Shown here in pieces: positions 36,588-37,674 of a stretch of 37,674 nt of DNA. Source of the stretch: Thermoplasmata archaeon (GTDB lineage: Archaea > Thermoplasmatota > Thermoplasmata > Lutacidiplasmatales > UBA184). The notes below the pieces were generated by a model. The model was not told the DNA's origin and searched no databases. It saw nothing but the letters and a program-made list of their open reading frames with translations. Every line of letters starts with the position of its first letter. The stretch's first letter is position 1. Made by a program: the position numbers and the translations under genes. Location: contig JASHQC010000054.1 of the NCBI GenBank assembly GCA_030037735.1, forward strand, positions 1 to 37,674, given 5' to 3'.

Positions 36588-37166
36588 ATGTCCTTCGTGT
36601 TCCAATCCATGTGGGACGAACTGAACGAACGTAATCAACGCCTCTTTGTTGTTCTGGCCGCGATTGTAGCCATTTCGCTGGCTTTCTACGTTGAATACGA
36701 AGTTGGGACGCACCAAGGTGGGCTCCCTAAAGCAGGTCCTGTTCCACTCCAGCTTGGCCTCGGCCTAGGCCCTGTCATCCGAGGAGCCGTTTCTACGACA
36801 TACAATCTGACGGTGACCTCCGCGGCGCCGATTCCTCTGAAGGATCTCAGTTTCTCGGCCACGAATTCCTCGGGCTTAGTCATCACGATTCGTGAAGTGT
36901 GTGTCGTGTCGGCTTACGGCTCAGCGATCGGGTTGTGGAACGGCACTGGCGGGCAAGGGTGGAGTTCAGAGACGACGTCCACAAACTTAACCTGCACGAA
37001 TGGCACGGCGCCGCAGGGGCAGCTTTCCCCTGGAACCTCTTCGCTTTCCACCTCAGACGAGATCTTTTTCTACATGGGTACTCCCCTCGCGCCGGGATCT
37101 ATGTTGACCATCTTGGCCGAGGAGGGACAGTTCGATGGGTCTGTCTCACGAACGTACCTTGGCTGA
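36588..37166 (+). CDS. Membrane-anchored extracytoplasmic protein, function unknown
   Basis: The frame gives a 192-residue product from the ATG at 36588 (GGTG lies just upstream; ATG 36555 is an alternative). A polar N-terminus (MSFVFQSMWDELNERNQR) precedes one helix, LFVVLAAIVAISLAFYVEYE, then an extracytoplasmic domain rich in Ser/Thr/Gly. That domain has several N-glycosylation sequons (NLT, NSS, NGT) and two cysteines. The topology resembles pilin-like or surface-layer accessory proteins but the leader lacks the prepilin Gly. Codon use is less GC-rich than in the core genes of the window, which may mark recent acquisition. No family was recognised. Confidence 0.6.
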   Translation: MSFVFQSMWDELNERNQRLFVVLAAIVAISLAFYVEYEVGTHQGGLPKAGPVPLQLGLGLGPVIRGAVSTTYNLTVTSAAPIPLKDLSFSATNSSGLVITIREVCVVSAYGSAIGLWNGTGGQGWSSETTSTNLTCTNGTAPQGQLSPGTSSLSTSDEIFFYMGTPLAPGSMLTILAEEGQFDGSVSRTYLG

Positions 37167-37432
37167 TCTGTCGTAAGAGTGAGTAGCGTTGGATCTCGGG
37201 TACGGGTAGCGCTCCTTGGCCGGCACAACACGATCGTTGCCCCCCGGAGGAAAGGGAGCTTCGAAGACTTCTCCGGAGGAAGTTGCGGAGAAGTCAATGC
37301 CGGATCCAAGTCAGGTCGAGGCCCATGCGCGGGCCGTCCTAATATCTACTTACTCGGCATCGGCCTTTCGCGAGGAATATCTGGATGGAATCTCGCAGTC
37401 CGACTCCAGTTGGCGTGGCTGTGGAGGAAGCC
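37167..37432 (+). other. Intergenic stretch with a possible promoter
   Basis: This stretch holds no convincing gene. A TATA-like TAATATCT near 37340-37347, in a local AT-rich patch, lies about 90 nt before the next ATG and could start its transcript with a leader of about 60 nt. Confidence 0.35.
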
Positions 37433-37672
37433 ATGAATTGGAAGCGAAGGGGCGGGGCCGCAAAGATGCTGGGACAACTGCTGGTCGGAACCGGCGTGGT
37501 CGTTTCCGGGATTAGCCTCGCGAACGTCAAATGTTTTTTCCAGGGAACTTGCGCGTCCCCCAACACCGTCATCGCGAACTTCTTTTCGACCCTAGAGGCG
37601 GGAATCGTGATTGCGGGGGTCGGGATTATGATCGTCGGAATCGGAATGTTACTAGAATCGATGCATCGCTAG
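37433..37672 (+). CDS. Small two-helix membrane protein, function unknown
   Basis: A 79-residue protein from the ATG at 37433, preceded by GGAGGA at about 4 nt (an upstream ATG at 37385 is in frame but lacks this). It has two hydrophobic helices: MLGQLLVGTGVVVSGISLA and AGIVIAGVGIMIVGIGMLL. Between them is a short loop with two cysteines (KCFFQGTCASPN). The stop TAG lies 2 nt from the end of the window, so the gene is complete. No family was recognised; it may belong with the preceding membrane protein. Confidence 0.65.
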   Translation: MNWKRRGGAAKMLGQLLVGTGVVVSGISLANVKCFFQGTCASPNTVIANFFSTLEAGIVIAGVGIMIVGIGMLLESMHR

Positions 37673-37674
37673 GC

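Noticed and set aside
1-37674. CRISPR arrays, insertion sequences, prophage genes
   Set aside because: No regularly spaced direct repeats, transposases, integrases or phage structural genes were seen on either strand.

Overview
The window is a high-GC archaeal chromosome segment, most likely from an uncultured member of the Thermoplasmatota or a related euryarchaeal lineage. The evidence is the large subunit of family D DNA polymerase (DP2), an A-type ATP synthase proteolipid, the archaeal purine enzyme PurP, a class III signal peptide type IV pilin, TATA boxes about 25-30 nt upstream of starts that are often nearly leaderless, and a tRNA whose intron is bounded by a bulge-helix-bulge motif. 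Phylum is an inference; no rRNA is present to fix it. No CRISPR array, insertion sequence, integrase or rRNA was seen.

Left part (1-8.3 kb). AtpK ends at the left edge on the minus strand. A minus-strand pair follows, a DUF929-type membrane thioredoxin-like protein and a VKOR-family protein, probably an exported disulfide-forming system. On the plus strand are RNase Z (rnz), imidazolonepropionase (hutI, coupled to rnz by a 4-nt overlap), a 71-aa protein with two internal repeats, a 720-nt gap with hairpins, and the adenosylcobalamin-dependent ribonucleotide reductase NrdJ.

Middle (8.3-16.4 kb). A MarR regulator and a 14-helix MFS exporter form a minus-strand operon behind an inverted-repeat operator. 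Next come a minus-strand trio (hotdog thioesterase, DUF2400/HhH-GPD-like protein, unknown protein), then a plus-strand GNAT acetyltransferase and a family X DNA polymerase with an apparently dead PHP domain. Two membrane proteins of unknown function follow.

A co-directional minus-strand run spans about 29.2 to 16.4 kb. It begins with a three-subunit molybdenum hydroxylase (FAD, 2Fe-2S and Mo subunits, each overlapping the next by 4 nt). It continues with PurP, GcvT (4-nt overlap), two paralogous STAND-type ATPases with TPR-like C-terminal halves, and the NAD enzymes NadC and NadA. A winged-helix protein is divergent from its start.

Right part (29.2-37.7 kb). This holds the winged-helix protein, a small beta-rich protein, an intron-containing tRNA-Arg(UCG), DP2, a cysteine-rich type IV pilin, and an arsenic-resistance-like module: an HxlR regulator divergent from an arsenate reductase (ArsC) and a MIP channel, with an inverted repeat between them. 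Two small membrane proteins of unknown function, with lower GC, close the window.

The most distinctive points are the tRNA-Arg intron inside the T-loop (between nucleotides 59 and 60) with a strict BHB motif, the HxlR-ArsC-MIP module, the tandem STAND ATPases, and the Mo hydroxylase with an atypical active-site loop. All functional calls rest on reading motifs by eye.
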